Source: Streptomyces toyocaensis (GTDB taxonomy: Bacteria > Actinomycetota > Actinomycetes > Streptomycetales > Streptomycetaceae). Taken from it: a stretch of DNA of 64,000 bases. The notes beneath the pieces are model-generated. The model was not told the origin of the DNA. It worked only from the letters and a program-made list of their open reading frames with translations, and searched no databases. Location of the stretch: positions 1 to 64,000 of the forward strand of contig NZ_JFCB01000003.1 of the NCBI RefSeq assembly GCF_000725125.1. Direction: 5' to 3'. A program made the position numbers and the translations under genes. This document shows positions 51,956 through 60,211 of this stretch, in pieces; positions within the stretch are counted from its first letter, which is position 1; each line of letters begins with the position of its first letter.

Positions 51956-53902
51956 GTGGCAGCGAGCAGCGGACCCGGCAGGGAGACGGTCGAGGCGGCA
52001 CAGCGTGGCGACATGCGCGCCCAGGACGAACTCGTCGCCGCCCACCTCCCGTTGGTGTACAACATCGTGGGCCGGGCCCTGAACGGGCATCCGGACGTCG
52101 ACGACGTGGTGCAGGAGACCATGCTCCGCGCCCTCGCCGCGCTCGGCTCGCTGAAGGACCCCGCCGGCTTCCGGTCCTGGCTGGTCGCCATCACCATGAA
52201 CCAGCTCCGCCACCACTGGCGCGACCACCGTACGGCGCCCGCCAGTTCGGCGCTGCACGACGCCTACGACGTCGCCGACCCGGGCGCCGACTTCGTGGAC
52301 CTCACCATCGTGCGGCTCGGCCTTGAAGGCCAGCGGCGCGAGGCCGCGGAGGCGACCCGCTGGCTGGACCCCGACGACCAGGCCCTGTTGTCGCTGTGGT
52401 GGCTGGAGGCGGCGGGCGAGCTGACGCGGGCGGAGGTGGCGGCCGCGATGGAGCTGTCGCCGCAGCACACGGCGGTGCGCGTGCAGCGGATGAAGGCGCA
52501 GCTGGAGACGGCCCGGCTGGTGGTGCGGGCGCTGGCCGCACGGCCGCGCTGTGTGCTCCTCGACGACGTGGTGGCGTCCTGGGACGCCGTCCCCTCGGCC
52601 CTGTGGCGCAAGCGCATCGCCCGGCACGCCCGGGACTGCACGGTCTGCGCGGGCTTCCAGTCGGGCCTGGTCCCGGCCGAGGGCCTGCTGGTCGGCCTGG
52701 GCCTGGTCCCGGTGGGTGCGAGCCTGCTCGCGGCCTCCGCCCTGTTCACCGCCTTCGGCGCGGGAACGGCGGACGCGGCGCCGGTGTCCTGCGCCGGGGA
52801 GGCGCCGGGCCCCTGGGCGGGGTACGACGGGCCGGGCACGGCGCCCGGCGCGGGCGATCCCGGCGGGATGTCCGCGGGGATGACGGGGCCGGGGGGACCG
52901 GGAGAGGTGCCCGGGGGCCGGAGCTGGGAGTGGGGCGACCCGGGCGACGTGCCGGCGGGCGTCGGCGGCGCGGGCGCCCAGCCGGCAGGTTCCGGTGCGG
53001 TGGGGGCGGACCTGGGCAGCGGGGTGCAGGCGCGCCCCGGCGGTGAGCCGGGCGGCGGCCGGGGAACGGCGTACGGGGAGGCTACGGGACCGGCGTCCGG
53101 CGGACCCGGCACCGTGGCCCCCGGACCGGGCACGGTGGTGGGCCACCGTACGGGCCTTCGCGCGCGTGGCCGTGAACGCAGGCGGCGGGGCAGGACGGTC
53201 GCGGCCGTGGCCGCGGTCCTGCTGGTCACCGGCGGCGTGATGTCCGGCATAGCCGTGCTGACCCCGGACGGCGACGCGGACCGGGTGCGGGCGGCGTCCG
53301 GGGACGGCCCGGGGTCCACCCCGTCCACCACCGCCGCGTCCGCCCCCTCCCCCGCGGCGTCCTCCCCGTCCCCCTCCTCCTCGCCCTCACCGTCGGCCAG
53401 GACGTCCAGCACGCCGAAGCCCTCCGCCACGCCCAGCCCGCAGAAGCCCACGGCGACGTCCGCGCCCGCACGCACGTCCGCACCCGCGAAGCCGACGGTG
53501 CGGCCGGAACCGGACCAGCCGGCCGCACCCCCGGCCGGCGGCCCCGCGGCCCAGGTGCTCAGCCTCACCAACACGGAGCGCGCCAAGGCGGGTTGCGGAC
53601 CCGTGCGATCCGACGACCGCCTCGCCAGGGCCGCCCAGCTGCACAGCGAGGACATGTCCGCCAACAACTACTTCTCCCACACCGGCCAGAACGGCAGCAG
53701 CTTCGTGGACCGGGCCAAGGCGCAGGGCCACCCGAGCCCCGGCGCCGAGAACATAGCCCAGGGCCAGAGTTCCGCCGCGAGCGTCATGGACGCCTGGATG
53801 AACTCCCCCGGCCACCGCGCGAACATCCTCAACTGCTCGCTCAAGACGCTCGGCGTCGGAGTGACCGACGACTGGACGTGGACCCAGGTGTTCGGTTACT
53901 GA
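51956..53902 (+). CDS. ECF sigma factor fused to a CAP/SCP domain through a membrane segment
   Basis: A 648-residue multi-domain protein. Residues 13-100 are sigma region 2 (LVAAHLPLVYNIVGRALNGH, QETMLRALAALGSL), and 135-195 region 4 (DPDDQALLSLWWLEAAGELT, TAVRVQRMKAQLETA). H224, C228 and C231 make an HxxxCxxC motif like zinc anti-sigma domains. Hydrophobic stretches lie at about 243-270 and 414-436. A Ser/Pro/Ala-rich spacer then leads to a C-terminal CAP/SCP domain (530-648: LTNTERAKAGCGPV, GENIAQG-like GAENIAQG, MNSPGHRANIL). The GTG follows AGAAGGAGC by about 11 bases. It implies a sigma factor tethered to an exported wall-facing domain. The 3' end overlaps the convergent VOC gene. Confidence 0.88.
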   Translation: MAASSGPGRETVEAAQRGDMRAQDELVAAHLPLVYNIVGRALNGHPDVDDVVQETMLRALAALGSLKDPAGFRSWLVAITMNQLRHHWRDHRTAPASSALHDAYDVADPGADFVDLTIVRLGLEGQRREAAEATRWLDPDDQALLSLWWLEAAGELTRAEVAAAMELSPQHTAVRVQRMKAQLETARLVVRALAARPRCVLLDDVVASWDAVPSALWRKRIARHARDCTVCAGFQSGLVPAEGLLVGLGLVPVGASLLAASALFTAFGAGTADAAPVSCAGEAPGPWAGYDGPGTAPGAGDPGGMSAGMTGPGGPGEVPGGRSWEWGDPGDVPAGVGGAGAQPAGSGAVGADLGSGVQARPGGEPGGGRGTAYGEATGPASGGPGTVAPGPGTVVGHRTGLRARGRERRRRGRTVAAVAAVLLVTGGVMSGIAVLTPDGDADRVRAASGDGPGSTPSTTAASAPSPAASSPSPSSSPSPSARTSSTPKPSATPSPQKPTATSAPARTSAPAKPTVRPEPDQPAAPPAGGPAAQVLSLTNTERAKAGCGPVRSDDRLARAAQLHSEDMSANNYFSHTGQNGSSFVDRAKAQGHPSPGAENIAQGQSSAASVMDAWMNSPGHRANILNCSLKTLGVGVTDDWTWTQVFGY

Positions 53903-54513
53903 CCCGCGGCCTCCCAGACGAAGCCGTCCGGGTCGCTGAACGGGCCGACGGGACTGGAGACCGCGATACGGTGTGATCCCGTGCCCTCGGCGGGGACGCC
54001 CGCCACCTTGGCCAGGGCGCGGCGCTTGTACAGCGACAGCTTGACGGTGTCCGGACCGGTGGCGAACTCGACGTACTTGCCGCCGAAGGCCTTGCCCACG
54101 GTGAGGCCCCGCTCGACGTAGAACCGCTTGCTGGCCTTGACGTCCTCGACGCCCAGCAGGAGCACGATCTCGTCGACGTCCCGGGTCACCGGTGCGGTGT
54201 CCTTCTTCGACGACGTCGCCAGCTGCCAGATCGTGCCGTCCGGTGCCCGGACCACGCCGCCGTAGCCCCACAGTGACCTCTCGGCCGGTTTCAGGCTCGT
54301 GGCGCCGGCGTCGAGGGCGGCGCTGTGGAGCGCGTCGACGTTGCCCGGCTGGGACACCACCAGCGAGAGCGTGAAGCCGCGGAAGCCGCTCGTGGGGGCC
54401 TCGGAGCCGCGCACGCGCACTCGCGAGCGGTCCAGCGCGAAGGCCTCGGAGTGGAAGCGCGCGGCGGCCGCAGGGTCGGCCACCTCCAGGGTGACGGAGT
54501 CGATGGAGTTCAT
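53896..54513 (-). CDS. VOC (glyoxalase/bleomycin-resistance fold) family protein
   Basis: A 205-residue protein made of two paired VOC units: IDSVTLEVADPAAAARFHSE with DGTIWQLA, then VDEIVLLLGVEDVKASKRFY with FSDPDGFVWE. The fold binds a metal and can act as glyoxalase, dioxygenase or antibiotic-binding protein. Substrate unknown. The ATG at 54513 is chosen over upstream in-frame starts because the conserved first strand begins right after it. Its stop overlaps the convergent sigma-CAP gene by seven bases. Confidence 0.87.
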   Translation of the reverse strand: MNSIDSVTLEVADPAAAARFHSEAFALDRSRVRVRGSEAPTSGFRGFTLSLVVSQPGNVDALHSAALDAGATSLKPAERSLWGYGGVVRAPDGTIWQLATSSKKDTAPVTRDVDEIVLLLGVEDVKASKRFYVERGLTVGKAFGGKYVEFATGPDTVKLSLYKRRALAKVAGVPAEGTGSHRIAVSSPVGPFSDPDGFVWEAAGQ

Positions 54514-54580
54514 GCCGTCGACGGTAGGGGCGACCCGACCGCCACCGCTTCTCGAAAACTGACCGGTCGGACGGCGGGCG

Positions 54581-56119
54581 TCAGTGGCTGCCCGTGAGCT
54601 CACCGCTGAGCGTCCTGTGGATCCGCGCGCTGGGCTCGTTCAGCCCGACGATCTCGACGGTCTTGCCGCGCCGGGCGTACCTGGTCTCGACGGCGTCCAG
54701 CGCGGCCACGGACGAGGCGTCCCAGATGTGGGCGGCGGACAGGTCGATGACGACCCGGTCGGGATCGGTGCCGTACGCAAACCGGCCGACCAGGTCGTTG
54801 GACGACGCGAAGAACAGCTCGCCCGTGACCCGGTAGACGACCGTGCCCCCGTCCGGGTCGGTGACGGCGGTGACCTCGGCCAGACGGGCGACCCGCCTGG
54901 CGAAGACGACCATCGCGGTGACCGAGCCGACGACGACGCCGATGGCGAGGTTGTGGGTGGCGACCACACACACGACCGTGACCACCATGACCGTGATCTC
55001 CCCGGCCGGCATCCGCCTGAGCGTCTTCGGGGCCACGGAGTGCCAGTCGAACGTGGCGAACGACACCATGATCATGACCGCGACCAGCGCCGCCATCGGG
55101 ATGTCCGAGACGACCGGGCCGAAGACGATGCACAGCACCATCAGGAACGTGCCCGCCAGGAACGTGGACAGCCGGGTGCGGGCACCGGACACCCGCACGT
55201 TGATCATCGTCTGGCCGATCATCGCGCAGCCGCCCATCCCGCCGAAGAAGCCGGTGACGATGTTGGCGACGCCCTGACCGACGGACTCGCGGGTCTTGGA
55301 GGAGCGGGTGTCGGTGATGTCGTCGACCAGCTTGGCCGTCATCAGCGACTCCATCAGCCCCACCAGGGCCATGGCGAGCGCGTACGGCGCGACGGTGGTG
55401 AGCGTGTCGAGTGTGAACGGCACGTCAGGCAGCCCCGGCACCGGCAGCGAGGACGGCAGTTCGCCCTTGTCGCCCACGGTCGGCACCGCGATGCCCGCCC
55501 CGATCGTGACGACGGTGAGGATCACGATGGACACCAGCGGCGCAGGGACCGCGGTGGTGAGCCTGGGGAAGAGGACCATCAGCGCCAGCCCGGCGGCGAG
55601 CAGCGGATAGACCGGCCAGGGCACGTCCGTCAGCTCCGGCACCTGCGCCATGAAGATGAGGACAGCCAGGGAGTTCACGAAGCCGACCATCACGCTGCGT
55701 GGCACGAACCGCATCAGCCTGGCCACCCCGAGCGCGCCGAGGACGATCTGGAAGACACCGGCGAGGATCACGGCGGCGACCAGATAACCGAAGCCGTGCT
55801 CACGGTTGAGCGGGGCGATGACGAGGGCGACGGCGCCGGTGGCCGCGGAGATCATGGCCGGGCGGCCGCCGACGACCGCGATGGTCACCGCCATCGTGAA
55901 CGAGGCGAACAGACCGACCGCCGGATCGACCCCGGCGATGATCGAGAACGAGATCGCCTCGGGGATCAGCGCCAGCGCGACCACGAGACCGGCCAGCACC
56001 TCGGTGCGCAGCACCCTCGGGTTGGAGAGCCAGGACGGGCGCCGGGAGCCGCGCAGCCGGGCGGACGGTGAGAGGGCGGAGGTGGGCAAGACGGGAACAC
56101 CTGTCGTGCTCGGGCACAC
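54581..56119 (-). CDS. SulP-family anion transporter with STAS domain
   Basis: A 512-residue SulP/SLC26 protein. About 10-12 hydrophobic helices fill residues 40-420, including AGLVVALALIPEAISFSIIAG and FGGMGGCAMIGQTMINV. The C-terminal 90 residues form a STAS domain (VYRVTGELFFASSNDLV, VVIDLSAAHIWDASSVAALD). Members carry sulfate, bicarbonate or other anions, often with sodium or protons; the substrate here is unknown. The GTG start at 56119 is the longest plausible one and a TTG ten codons in is an alternative. No carbonic-anhydrase domain is fused. Confidence 0.9.
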   Translation of the reverse strand: MCPSTTGVPVLPTSALSPSARLRGSRRPSWLSNPRVLRTEVLAGLVVALALIPEAISFSIIAGVDPAVGLFASFTMAVTIAVVGGRPAMISAATGAVALVIAPLNREHGFGYLVAAVILAGVFQIVLGALGVARLMRFVPRSVMVGFVNSLAVLIFMAQVPELTDVPWPVYPLLAAGLALMVLFPRLTTAVPAPLVSIVILTVVTIGAGIAVPTVGDKGELPSSLPVPGLPDVPFTLDTLTTVAPYALAMALVGLMESLMTAKLVDDITDTRSSKTRESVGQGVANIVTGFFGGMGGCAMIGQTMINVRVSGARTRLSTFLAGTFLMVLCIVFGPVVSDIPMAALVAVMIMVSFATFDWHSVAPKTLRRMPAGEITVMVVTVVCVVATHNLAIGVVVGSVTAMVVFARRVARLAEVTAVTDPDGGTVVYRVTGELFFASSNDLVGRFAYGTDPDRVVIDLSAAHIWDASSVAALDAVETRYARRGKTVEIVGLNEPSARIHRTLSGELTGSH

Positions 56120-56460
56120 CCGGCATCGGCGCGGGCGCGCGGGAGGACATGGGGGGGAGGGGGGAGGGCACGGAGGCCCGGGCGGAACGGACGGCCCTGG
56201 GTCAGTGGGCGGCGGCGCGGCGGCGTGCGACCGCGCCGGACGTCACCGGGGGGCGAAGGGTCACGGCGGGCAGACAGCGGCGCCGGGCATCGCGGACATG
56301 CGCACGCTCTCTCCTGCGGACAACGGTCTTGGCCGGGGGCTTCGTCGGCCCCGACACGGCTGACCCGGGCAACTCTACCCGCGTGTGACACCCCGGTGGC
56401 CGTCGCCGCCGTCCGCAGGGCGCGGGCGGAATCCCGGTCCGCTCGCGTCCGGGCCGCGCC
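56120..56460. other. Intergenic stretch upstream of sulP, no gene seen
   Basis: About 340 bp between the sulP start and the sigma remnant. It contains long G-runs near 56150-56165 and no frame with recognisable protein sequence. A sulP promoter is expected here but none could be assigned. Confidence 0.5.
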
Positions 56461-56835
56461 CGGACGCGAGGATCAGGCGCATGGCCCGACGGCCGCTCCT
56501 CCGCCCGCGTCCGGCTGCCGTCCATCGCCCGCCGCGCCGTCGTCGGCAGCCACCGGTACGGCGGCCGCCCGGCCCCGGCTCTGCTGGGGGCCGGACCGGC
56601 AGGCTGCCCTGGAGCGGTCCCGGCCGGAGGCCTGCCCGGTTTCGACGGCGGGGTCGCCCTGCTCGACCTGTCGGCCGCGCTGCCGGACGCGCGACGGGAG
56701 GCGTTCGTCCTCACCCAGCCGGCCCGGCCGCCCCACGCGGAGGCGGCCGCGCTCAGCGACTGCCCGGTGGCTACGGTCCGCTCCCGCGTGGCCCGTGCCC
56801 GCGCGCGGCCCCGGCGGAGCCTCTGGAGGAGGCGG
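56461..56835 (+). pseudogene. Decayed ECF sigma-factor gene
   Basis: In one plus-strand frame the translation reads VRLPSIARRAVVGSHRYG (like sigma region 2.4) and, about 50 residues later, LDLSAALPDARREAFVLTQ, then EAAALSDCPVATVRSRVARA (region 4). Sigma region 2.1-2.3 and a start codon are absent, and the linker and first part of region 4 look eroded. The stretch lies between the sulP start and the imine-reductase stop, with no promoter or ribosome binding site visible. It is best read as a sigma gene losing its function. Confidence 0.65.
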
Positions 56836-56877
56836 AGCGGCAGGGGCCCGTCCGCGCGGCTCCCCGGGCCGCGCCGG

Positions 56878-57759
56878 TCACCGCACGAGCAGGTCGATCA
56901 CACCCGTCAGGTCCTCCTCGCCGCCGCCCTCGGCCAGCCGGCGGCGCATCAACGCGAAGTAGGGACTGAGCAGTTCCGGGCTGACGCCCTGCTGCTCGGC
57001 GGTCCTCAGGAAGGTCGGGGTGCCGGCCACCTGCATGGCGAGGCTGGAGACGACCCCCTTGGTGTAGTCCCCGCTGCGCAACCGGTCGGCGGTCTGGTGC
57101 ACGGCCGGGGCCATCGCGACGAGCCAGTCGGCGAGCAGGGGGGCGAGGGACGCGGGGTCGACGTCCTCCTCGCGGATCAGGGCGAAGGCGTGCGCGGCCC
57201 CGGCGAACATCCCGTACATGGCGCTGAGCAGGGCCACGTCGTGCAGGGCCGCGAACCCCGCGTCCTCGCCGACGTAGGTGGTGCCGGCCGGCACGCGCAG
57301 CGTCTCCCCGTGCTGCTCGAACAGCTCCCGTGAGCCGCTGTAGAAGACGTAGCCCCCGGCCTCGGGGACGCCGATCATCGGGGGGACGGCCATGATGCCG
57401 CCGTCCAGGTAGCGGGCGCCGCGCTCGTGGGCCCACTCGGCGCGGGCACGGGCCTCGGCCGGGGTGCCGGTGGTCAGGTTGACCAGGTCCCTGCCGGTCA
57501 GGTCGGTGCCCGCCAGCGTCTCCCCGACCGAGGCGTCGTCGAGCAGGCAGACGACGACGAGCGTGCTCGCCGCGACCGCGTCGGCCGCGCTGTCCGCGAC
57601 CCTCGCCCCCTCGGCGGCGAGTGGTGCGGAGCGGGCCGGGGTGCGGTTCCAGACGGTGAGCGGGTGGCCGGCGGCGAGCCACGCACGGGCCAGCGCGCTG
57701 CCCATCGTGCCGAGGCCCAGCAGGGTGACGGACGTCTTCTCGACGGTGTTCTGTGCCAT
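56878..57759 (-). CDS. NAD(P)-dependent imine-reductase-like oxidoreductase
   Basis: A 293-residue enzyme of the beta-hydroxyacid-dehydrogenase/imine reductase fold. The NADPH site is LLGLGTMGSALARAWLAAGH near residues 13-32 with NRTPARSA, a hallmark of NADPH use. The all-helical C-terminal domain has LHDVALLSAMYGMFAG, where the Asp matches the proton-donor position of R-type imine reductases. Substrate unknown. The ATG at 57759 is chosen; the longer frame crosses the divergent hxlR gene. It is probably controlled by the HxlR protein encoded divergently, 96 bp away. Confidence 0.88.
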   Translation of the reverse strand: MAQNTVEKTSVTLLGLGTMGSALARAWLAAGHPLTVWNRTPARSAPLAAEGARVADSAADAVAASTLVVVCLLDDASVGETLAGTDLTGRDLVNLTTGTPAEARARAEWAHERGARYLDGGIMAVPPMIGVPEAGGYVFYSGSRELFEQHGETLRVPAGTTYVGEDAGFAALHDVALLSAMYGMFAGAAHAFALIREEDVDPASLAPLLADWLVAMAPAVHQTADRLRSGDYTKGVVSSLAMQVAGTPTFLRTAEQQGVSPELLSPYFALMRRRLAEGGGEEDLTGVIDLLVR

Positions 57760-57793
57760 GCCCACTAGGCTGGGAGCCGGCCCGGAGGTGATC

Positions 57794-57805
57794 AAGTAGG
57801 TACTT
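57794..57805. promoter_or_regulatory. Palindrome AAGTAGGTACTT, likely HxlR operator
   Basis: A perfect inverted repeat (AAGTA-GG-TACTT) in the 96-bp space between the divergent imine-reductase-like and HxlR genes. Its position and form fit an HxlR operator. Confidence 0.6.
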
Positions 57806-57855
57806 CGGAGTGGGTGGTTACCCCGGGGTGAGCGAGCAGGTCGGAGGGGTGGGGC

Positions 57856-58194
57856 ATGACGACACTGAACCGGCCCTGCGCGCCGGACGGACACGTCTGC
57901 GGGATCGACACCGCGATGGAGGTGATCGGCGGCAAGTGGAAGGTGCTGATCCTCTGGGCGCTCCACGAGCATCCCCACCGCCGCTTCGGGGAGCTGCGCC
58001 GGCTGCTCCCGGGAATCACCGAGAAGGTGCTCGCCTCCCACCTGCGCGAGATGGAAGCGGACGGCGTCGTGCGCCGCGTCTCCCACGACGAGGTGCCGCC
58101 CCGCGTCGAGTACTCGCTGACGGACGCCGGCAAGCGCCTCAACGAGGCTCTCGAACCCCTGGCCGCCTGGGGACGCGAACGTCGGACGGGCTAG
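57856..58194 (+). CDS. HxlR-family transcriptional regulator
   Basis: A 112-residue winged-helix protein. It holds CAPDGHVCGIDTAMEVIGGKW, where the N-terminal cysteines (C8, C15) recall redox- or aldehyde-sensing HxlR proteins; the recognition helix lies in ITEKVLASHLREMEADG and the wing in VEYSLTDAGKRL. The ATG follows GGAGGGGTGGGG by a few bases. It probably represses the divergent reductase gene through the adjacent palindrome; release by electrophiles acting on its cysteines is inference. Confidence 0.9.
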   Translation: MTTLNRPCAPDGHVCGIDTAMEVIGGKWKVLILWALHEHPHRRFGELRRLLPGITEKVLASHLREMEADGVVRRVSHDEVPPRVEYSLTDAGKRLNEALEPLAAWGRERRTG

Positions 58195-58309
58195 ACGGTT
58201 CCTCAGGGGACGCGTCCGTTTGCGGTGCGTGAACGCGGTGCACCCGGCAGGTCGAAAGGCACCGGGCGCCGCCCGGTCCCCTGCCCGACAGCGGAGGAGG
58301 AACCGCACC

Positions 58310-58720
58310 ATGACCACCACCGTCAACGACATGCTCCGCACCTACCCGGCCGACCTGGGCGGGGTGGACCGGGAAGCCATGGTCCGGTGCATCGAGGAGT
58401 GCATCGCGTGCGCGCAGGCGTGTACCGCGTGCGCGGACGCCTGCCTCGCGGAGGGCATGGTCGCCGACCTGACCAAGTGCATCCGCACCGACATGGACTG
58501 CGCCGACGTCTGCAACGCCACGGCCTCCGTGCTGTCCCGGCACACGGGCTACGACGCCGACGTCACCCGGGCCGTCCTGCGGGCGTGCGCCACCGTCTGC
58601 GGGGCGTGCGCCGACGAGTGCGCCCGCCACGCCGACATGCACGAGCACTGCCAGGTCTGCTCCGAGGCGTGCCGGCGCTGCGAGCAGGCGTGCAACGACC
58701 TGCTCGCGGCGCTGGGCTGA
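58310..58720 (+). CDS. Four-helix bundle Cys-rich copper-binding protein (Csp-like)
   Basis: A 136-residue helical protein with many cysteines arranged in CxxxCxxxC-type lines along helices: CIEECIACAQACTACADAC, then DCADVCN, ACATVCGACADECARH, and HCQVCSEACRRCEQACN. This pattern matches cytosolic copper storage proteins (Csp3/YhjQ-like), which line a helical bundle with thiols and hold many Cu(I) ions. No signal peptide is present. GGAGGAGGAACC lies just before the ATG. It opens the metal-stress island. Confidence 0.9.
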   Translation: MTTTVNDMLRTYPADLGGVDREAMVRCIEECIACAQACTACADACLAEGMVADLTKCIRTDMDCADVCNATASVLSRHTGYDADVTRAVLRACATVCGACADECARHADMHEHCQVCSEACRRCEQACNDLLAALG

Positions 58721-58743
58721 GACGGTGGCGGCACCGCCGCGGG

Positions 58744-59292
58744 TCAGTGGTGGGCGTGGACGACGGCGTGGCCCCTGCCCCGGCCGATCATCCACTTGTT
58801 GACCGGTGTGGTGAGCGCGAACGCCACGGCGAAGCCGCCGAGCAGCGCGTACCAGAACAGTCCGTCGGTCAGGTGCGCGTCCAGCGCTCCCGGGGTCAGC
58901 GCGATGATCGCGTTGTCGACCAGTTCCATCACCGCGATGGAGACGGTGTCGGCGGCCAGCGCCACCTTGACCGCGGCCTTCAGGGACAGTCCGGCGCGCA
59001 CCACCGCGACGAGGGTGAAGGAGTAGCCGAAGACGAAGGCCAGGGTGATGGCCAGGACCATCGTCGCCACGTTGCCCCACATCAGGGCGGTGCCGATGAC
59101 CATGCCGAGGATCTCGCCGATGGCGCACCCGGTCAGGCAGTGCAGCGTCGCCTTCATCGCCGTCGCCCAGGTCGCGCCGTGCGCGTGACCGCCGTGGTCG
59201 TGACCGCCGTGGTCGTGACCGCTGTGGTCGTGACCGCTCGCGAGGGCCGTGTGGTCCTGTGCCGTACCGGCGCGGTGCGTGCTGTGGTCCAT
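58744..59292 (-). CDS. DUF4396 membrane protein with His-rich N-terminus
   Basis: A 182-residue protein. Residues 13-40 are His/Gly/Asp-rich (HDHSGHDHGGHDHGGHAHG), a likely metal-binding segment. Three or four hydrophobic helices follow (GCAIGEILGMVIGTALMWG, TMVLAITLAFVFGYSFTLV, WYALLGGFAVAFALTTPVN), the DUF4396 region. The ATG is preceded by GGGGAGAAGG. A CsoR-like operator sits about 60 bp upstream. Copper binding or transfer is likely but not proven. Confidence 0.82.
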   Translation of the reverse strand: MDHSTHRAGTAQDHTALASGHDHSGHDHGGHDHGGHAHGATWATAMKATLHCLTGCAIGEILGMVIGTALMWGNVATMVLAITLAFVFGYSFTLVAVVRAGLSLKAAVKVALAADTVSIAVMELVDNAIIALTPGALDAHLTDGLFWYALLGGFAVAFALTTPVNKWMIGRGRGHAVVHAHH

Positions 59293-59351
59293 GACCTTCT
59301 CCCCATTCGACGTTCCGCGAGGACCTGTGCGGCCCCACACCCCGGAACCAT

Positions 59352-59368
59352 ATACCCCTGGGGGGTAT
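59352..59368. promoter_or_regulatory. CsoR-like operator upstream of the DUF4396 gene
   Basis: ATACCCC-TGG-GGGGTAT: 7-bp perfect arms, matching the TACCCC/GGGGTA type of Cu(I)-responsive CsoR operators. Located 60 bp from the start of the His-rich DUF4396 gene. Confidence 0.75.
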
Positions 59369-59374
59369 TCCGGA

Positions 59375-59411
59375 AGGCCGGGTGAACGTGCCGAGGCCGG
59401 GTGAACGTGCC
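59375..59411. repeat. Two tandem 18-bp copies of AGGCCGGGTGAACGTGCC
   Basis: Exact copies at 59375-59392 and 59394-59411, one base apart, directly between the CsoR-like operator and the DUF305-gene terminator. Confidence 0.9.
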
Positions 59412-59443
59412 ACGGGGCGGGCACCACCGGTGCCCGCCCCGTG
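59411..59443 (-). terminator. Terminator after the DUF305 lipoprotein gene
   Basis: A 14-bp stem (CACGGGGCGGGCAC) with a 5-base loop, 15 bp beyond the minus-strand stop. Confidence 0.85.
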
Positions 59444-59457
59444 CCGACGCGATGAGG

Positions 59458-60093
59458 TCAGTTCTTGCCGAGCAGCTTGTTCATCTGCTCGATCTCCGCG
59501 CTCTGCGACGTGATGATGTCTCCGGCCATCTTCTTGGCCGGTCCGTGGGCGCCGTCGGCCCGCTCGGCCTCCGCCATCGAGACCGCGCCCTCGTGGTGCT
59601 TGATCATCAGCTCCATGAAGGCGGTGTCGAACGCCTCGCCCGAGGCGTTCTCGAGCCCGGTCATCTCCTCGTCCGTCATCATGCCGCCCATGTCGCCGTG
59701 CATGGAGTGGTCCATGGCGCCCTCGGCGGGCACCTCCTCGCCCCACGACGTGAGCCAGCCGGAGAGCGTCTCGATCTCCGGGTCCTGGGCCTTCTTGATG
59801 TCCGCGGCGAGCGCCTTCACCTCGGCCGACTGCGCCCGCCCGGGCGCGAGGTCGGCCATCTCGACCGCCTGGCGGTGGTGGGGGATCATGCCCTTCGCGA
59901 AGGCGACGTCGGCGGCGTTGTGCCGCCCCTGCGACGCCGGGGCGGACGCGGAGGGGGAGTCGGCGGCGTTGTGGCCGCCGTGTCCTGCCGCGCTGTCACT
60001 GTCCCCGCCGCCACAGGCGGCCAGGACGAGGGCCGCCGCACCCGCGGCGACGACGGCGGCACTGCGGCGGACGAGTGAATGCTTGCGGATCAT
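59458..60093 (-). CDS. DUF305 lipoprotein (ferritin-like, His/Met-rich)
   Basis: A 211-residue lipoprotein: signal peptide with lipobox ALVLAAC (C about residue 24), a short His/Ser linker, then DUF305 with MIPHHRQAVEMADLAPG, MDHSMHGDMGGMMTDEEM and LMIKHHEGAVSMAEAER. The HH pairs and Met/His clusters fit metal binding, and DUF305 proteins often accompany copper genes. The ATG at 60093 begins the signal peptide. A DUF6153 gene follows upstream on the same strand. Confidence 0.88.
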   Translation of the reverse strand: MIRKHSLVRRSAAVVAAGAAALVLAACGGGDSDSAAGHGGHNAADSPSASAPASQGRHNAADVAFAKGMIPHHRQAVEMADLAPGRAQSAEVKALAADIKKAQDPEIETLSGWLTSWGEEVPAEGAMDHSMHGDMGGMMTDEEMTGLENASGEAFDTAFMELMIKHHEGAVSMAEAERADGAHGPAKKMAGDIITSQSAEIEQMNKLLGKN

Positions 60094-60211
60094 GGTGGTG
60101 CAACTCCTCGACGCGCGCCGTTCCCGGCGCGCGAGCTGGAACGGATGTCGGAGCACGCGGAACCACGGCACCCGGCACCGGAGAACCGGGCACGGAGCCG
60201 GGCGGGCCGCT

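Noticed and set aside
56202..56714. Minus-strand open frame over the sigma remnant
   Set aside because: A short stretch resembles sigma region 2.4, but the plus-strand frame carries both region 2.4 and region 4 in the right order.
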